Positions 61,139-64,000 of a stretch of 64,000 nt of DNA are shown here, piece by piece. A program made the translations under genes and the position numbers. A model generated the notes under the pieces. The model was given only the letters and a program-made list of their open reading frames with translations, had not been told where the DNA came from and did no database searches. The stretch is from contig NC_087069.1 in the NCBI RefSeq assembly GCF_963678635.1, forward strand, positions 19,256,660 through 19,320,659, read 5' to 3'. Source of the DNA: Symsagittifera roscoffensis (taxonomy: Eukaryota > Xenacoelomorpha > Acoela > Convolutidae). How positions within the stretch are numbered: the first letter of the stretch is position 1; each line of letters begins with the position of its first letter.

Positions 61139-62981
61139 ATGTCATTTAAAAACCTAGGAAATAAACAAACAATCGTTTTACACAATTGTGAAATAGATAA
61201 CAAAAAATACGACCTTGTAATCACACCTCATACACAAACAGTTGGATACATTCGAACAAAACGACAAACACTAAAAAGAAAAATAATAACGAAACAAAGA
61301 CAAATAACACGAAAAAGATTTTCAAAAAATCGAAACGCATTTTCAGAATCAGAAACCAACAGTTTAGACGAACTTTACAAACTAAAAGAATCAATAGATA
61401 AAAATTGCCCACTTCACGATCAATTATATTTTTCTGACTCAGAAACAACTTCAAATTCATCAAAAAGAGGAAAAAGAAGAATAAAAAAGCAGTATAAACA
61501 CAAACCAGTACATTTATACAATTGGAATCAACCAATTCGACACATTAATAATTACATATTAACAGTCATCGAACGAAAAAATGAGCTCAACGCACACCCC
61601 AGGTGACGAAACCCCAGATGATGATGAAATCTTTCCTTTTATAGTAGATGCAACCACTGATAGAGGACAGCATATATTTTGCAAAAATTTACTATTAAAT
61701 TTATTTGAACCCGGAATCAGTCCATGTAAAACAGAGTTCCCAGATGTAAAAATCAAAAGACAAATCATAGACCACTACTTAAAAGATATATGCAACATAA
61801 CACAACAGTATGGAATCTACTCCATAGAATTCACCTCACCAAACCATAATCATAGAAAATATACAATCCAAACAGACGATCTTGATTTAGAATTTTCAAA
61901 AGTTTTTTTCAGAATATATAAAAAGCATCCAATATCATAACTCACAAAGAGCAAACTCCATATTCACCAATGAAGTTTTCGCAATAATATATAGTTATAT
62001 TTCGATATTAGAAAATGAAATCCCAATAACAAATGTCTCACCGACAGAAACATCTAAACATTTAAGAGTACGACATGAAATCACACTACTCTCTAGTTAT
62101 TTAAACATCATTAAAGAAAATTTCACGAAAGACGACGTTTCACAACATACAAAACACGAGCTACAAAAAATTTTGGCATGGTTCATAATAGATTATTTCA
62201 CACACAATATTGATTTAATTGCACAAGCAAGAAAAAATTTTAGACCCCAAAACTCGAACGATGATACCGCTATCACAGAACAATCAGATTATGTTTGGGA
62301 CCCCGAATGGTCTCATCCCGCATTTATAAGCTTCCCACAATCAATCTCAAGTCAAGCAATAAGTACGATATCTTACATAAGAGATTATGTAAGAGTAATA
62401 CCATTCACCATTGATGCAACACCATTAAACTATAATACATTTTTGCCCGATACACAAAATAATAGTTTAAACTCTACAGTCATACACAATGAAAACCTCA
62501 ATGGAACTAGGAATCTTACTCAACAAGATATCCAGACACCATCACACTTCATAAATGAAGAAATTGTACACACAACAACTACACAACAAAGTATTTCACC
62601 AATACGCCCAAATTTAACAACACCAAGAAATACAAATCCTTCACAAACACAGGTAACCTTACAATCAACCGTTAAACCTTCGGTTGCCCCTAAATATTCA
62701 CATATGGATTACCAAACATACAGACCCATGACAATACCATCAAAAACACGCAAAACATTCACTAGAAACAACTTTACAGACCATAATTATAATTATACAC
62801 ATCCATCAAAAACATATAATCAACCACAAAGAAATTTTAACCAATATACAAGATCTCGAAATTGGGATAACCCAATGACCCAACCTAATTCATAAATTTC
62901 CAAACAAATCCTCCACAGGATCACAGTGAAAATTACCCATTTTTTCAACAAAATAAAAATAAAAAACAGACATCTTATCAA

Positions 62982-64000
62982 ATGGATTATTTATCCTCAG
63001 ATGATGATTTCTTACAACCAGATATATTTGCACCAAATACTCAAGAATATCGTAGACAAGGAATACAGAAAGCACGTACAAATCATAGAAATTTTTCTCC
63101 ACAACCAATAGATGCACAACATCAACAACCAATTCAACAACAAAATCTAATTAATACACAATCTTTTCAACCAATTCAACAACAAAATCCAATGACTGCA
63201 CACTCGTATCAACCATCACAAATGCAAAATGAAATACCACTCCCATATTATCTCCAACAACATGAAATAACAAGAAACCAACTTTCAAATTTTTCTCAAA
63301 TGCCAAATGCAGCAGAATCATTACAAATGACAATGAATCCATACCTTATGGGTGGATCATCAATAACATCAAACAAACCTTTAATGGTTTTCACAGGAAC
63401 AGATCCTGAATACTCTGTAGAAGATTATTTAAATGCAGTAACAGCAAACCTGATTTTAAATATTGGACCTGAACCAATTAATACGCCACTACATCAAAAC
63501 TGGATACATCGACGCACAGCGTTAATACAAACAACCTTAGATGGCGCAGCCCAAAAATGGTTTTCAGTACTACCTCTAGAAATAAAATCAAACTGGAAAA
63601 GGTTTACACAGGAATTTTCAAAAATGTTTGACTCCGAAAGAAACAAACAACAACAAAGAGTTTTATGTAATGAAATTCGCAGATTACCAAACGAAACCAT
63701 CAAGCAAATAGCAGTACGAATCGAAACACTAGTTCGAAAAGCATATTCATTAAATACACATGACTATAAAAACACAAAGATGACAGAAATCTTAATGATG
63801 ACCTTAACACCACAATTAAGGAAAATAGCAATAAAAAAGAGAGCATCCCATCCTTCTTCAATTCGAGAACCCGATTTAGATTTTCGAAAACTAGTAGACA
63901 AATTAGAACAAGCAGAAATCACGATGAAACTAGAAGAAACGGAAAATCTGAAATTACAATACGTTAACAGAATTGAAACGACTCCCACTAATATTAATAA
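62982..64000 (+). mobile_element. Gag region of the LTR retrotransposon, partial
   Basis: An open frame with ATG at 62982 runs off the window. A Gln/Asn-rich first part of about 120 residues is followed by a retrotransposon Gag capsid-like domain. Landmarks are LMVFTGTDPEYSVEDYL, DGAAQKWFSVLP, WKRFTQEFSKMF, and RRLPNETIKQIAVRI. The domain organisation fits a Ty3/Gypsy Gag. The zinc knuckle, if present, lies outside. The family match is from memory. Confidence 0.75.

Larger units (their letters stand above)
59585..64000 (+). mobile_element. LTR retrotransposon (Ty3/Gypsy-like), 5' half, cut off by the window end
   Basis: Parts in order are a 5' LTR (about 59585-59885), a primer-binding site, a leader of about 1.2 kb with repeats, a stretch of open frames of unknown function (61.1-62.9 kb), and a Gag region from about 62982 to the window edge. 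Pol and the 3' LTR lie outside. Long open frames in distinctive coding composition suggest a much younger element than the other fossils here. From this half alone I cannot say whether it is whole; at most a few breaks are suspected. Confidence 0.75.

Overview
The window is AT-rich, intron-bearing animal DNA dominated by old mobile elements and by tandem duplications. Splice acceptors of the (T)TTTCAG type, short introns and small secreted cysteine-rich proteins suggest a nematode or similar compact invertebrate. That is an inference from style; no host gene with a well-known name was found.

Layout from left to right. At 917-1068 lies a Polinton terminus whose body runs off the left edge. At about 1960-6800 is one half of an old segmental duplication; its partner is about 52790-58213. 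Each half carries a two-exon minus-strand gene for an 84-residue secreted protein with eight cysteines. A 2.35 kb unit with a possible two-exon gene fragment is tandemly duplicated at 6789-11479. From 11480 to about 24500 is heavily decayed coding sequence that includes a Ty3/Gypsy-like aspartic protease region. A 4.8 kb part of it is duplicated in tandem, and an 864-base block is duplicated again inside the second copy.

A broken Polinton (Maverick) occupies about 24504-48995. Evidence: terminal inverted repeats of about 0.3 kb, a minus-strand family B DNA polymerase region at the left, a plus-strand integrase region present three times, and a small virion-associated protein region near the right end. 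Two internal tandem duplications explain why it is about 24.5 kb instead of the usual 15-20 kb. More unrecognised decayed coding sequence follows the right terminus, to about 50840. Next come a 33-base tandem repeat carrying an RFX-type X-box palindrome, and a composite foldback element built of GAGCGG motifs that encloses a mismatched tRNA-Arg(TCG). After the second gene block come a small inverted-repeat element (58214-58383), a pair of related hairpins, and an LTR retrotransposon. The retrotransposon has a 5' LTR at about 59585, a long leader and a Gag region, and it is cut off by the window end.

The best candidates for living host genes are the two cysteine-rich secreted proteins. They keep all eight cysteines while differing at 24 of 84 residues with only 9 silent codon differences, which looks like fast diversification. 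Nearly everything else is fossil or repeat. Several tandem copies are almost identical although the elements inside them are very old, so either recent duplication or assembly duplication must be considered.
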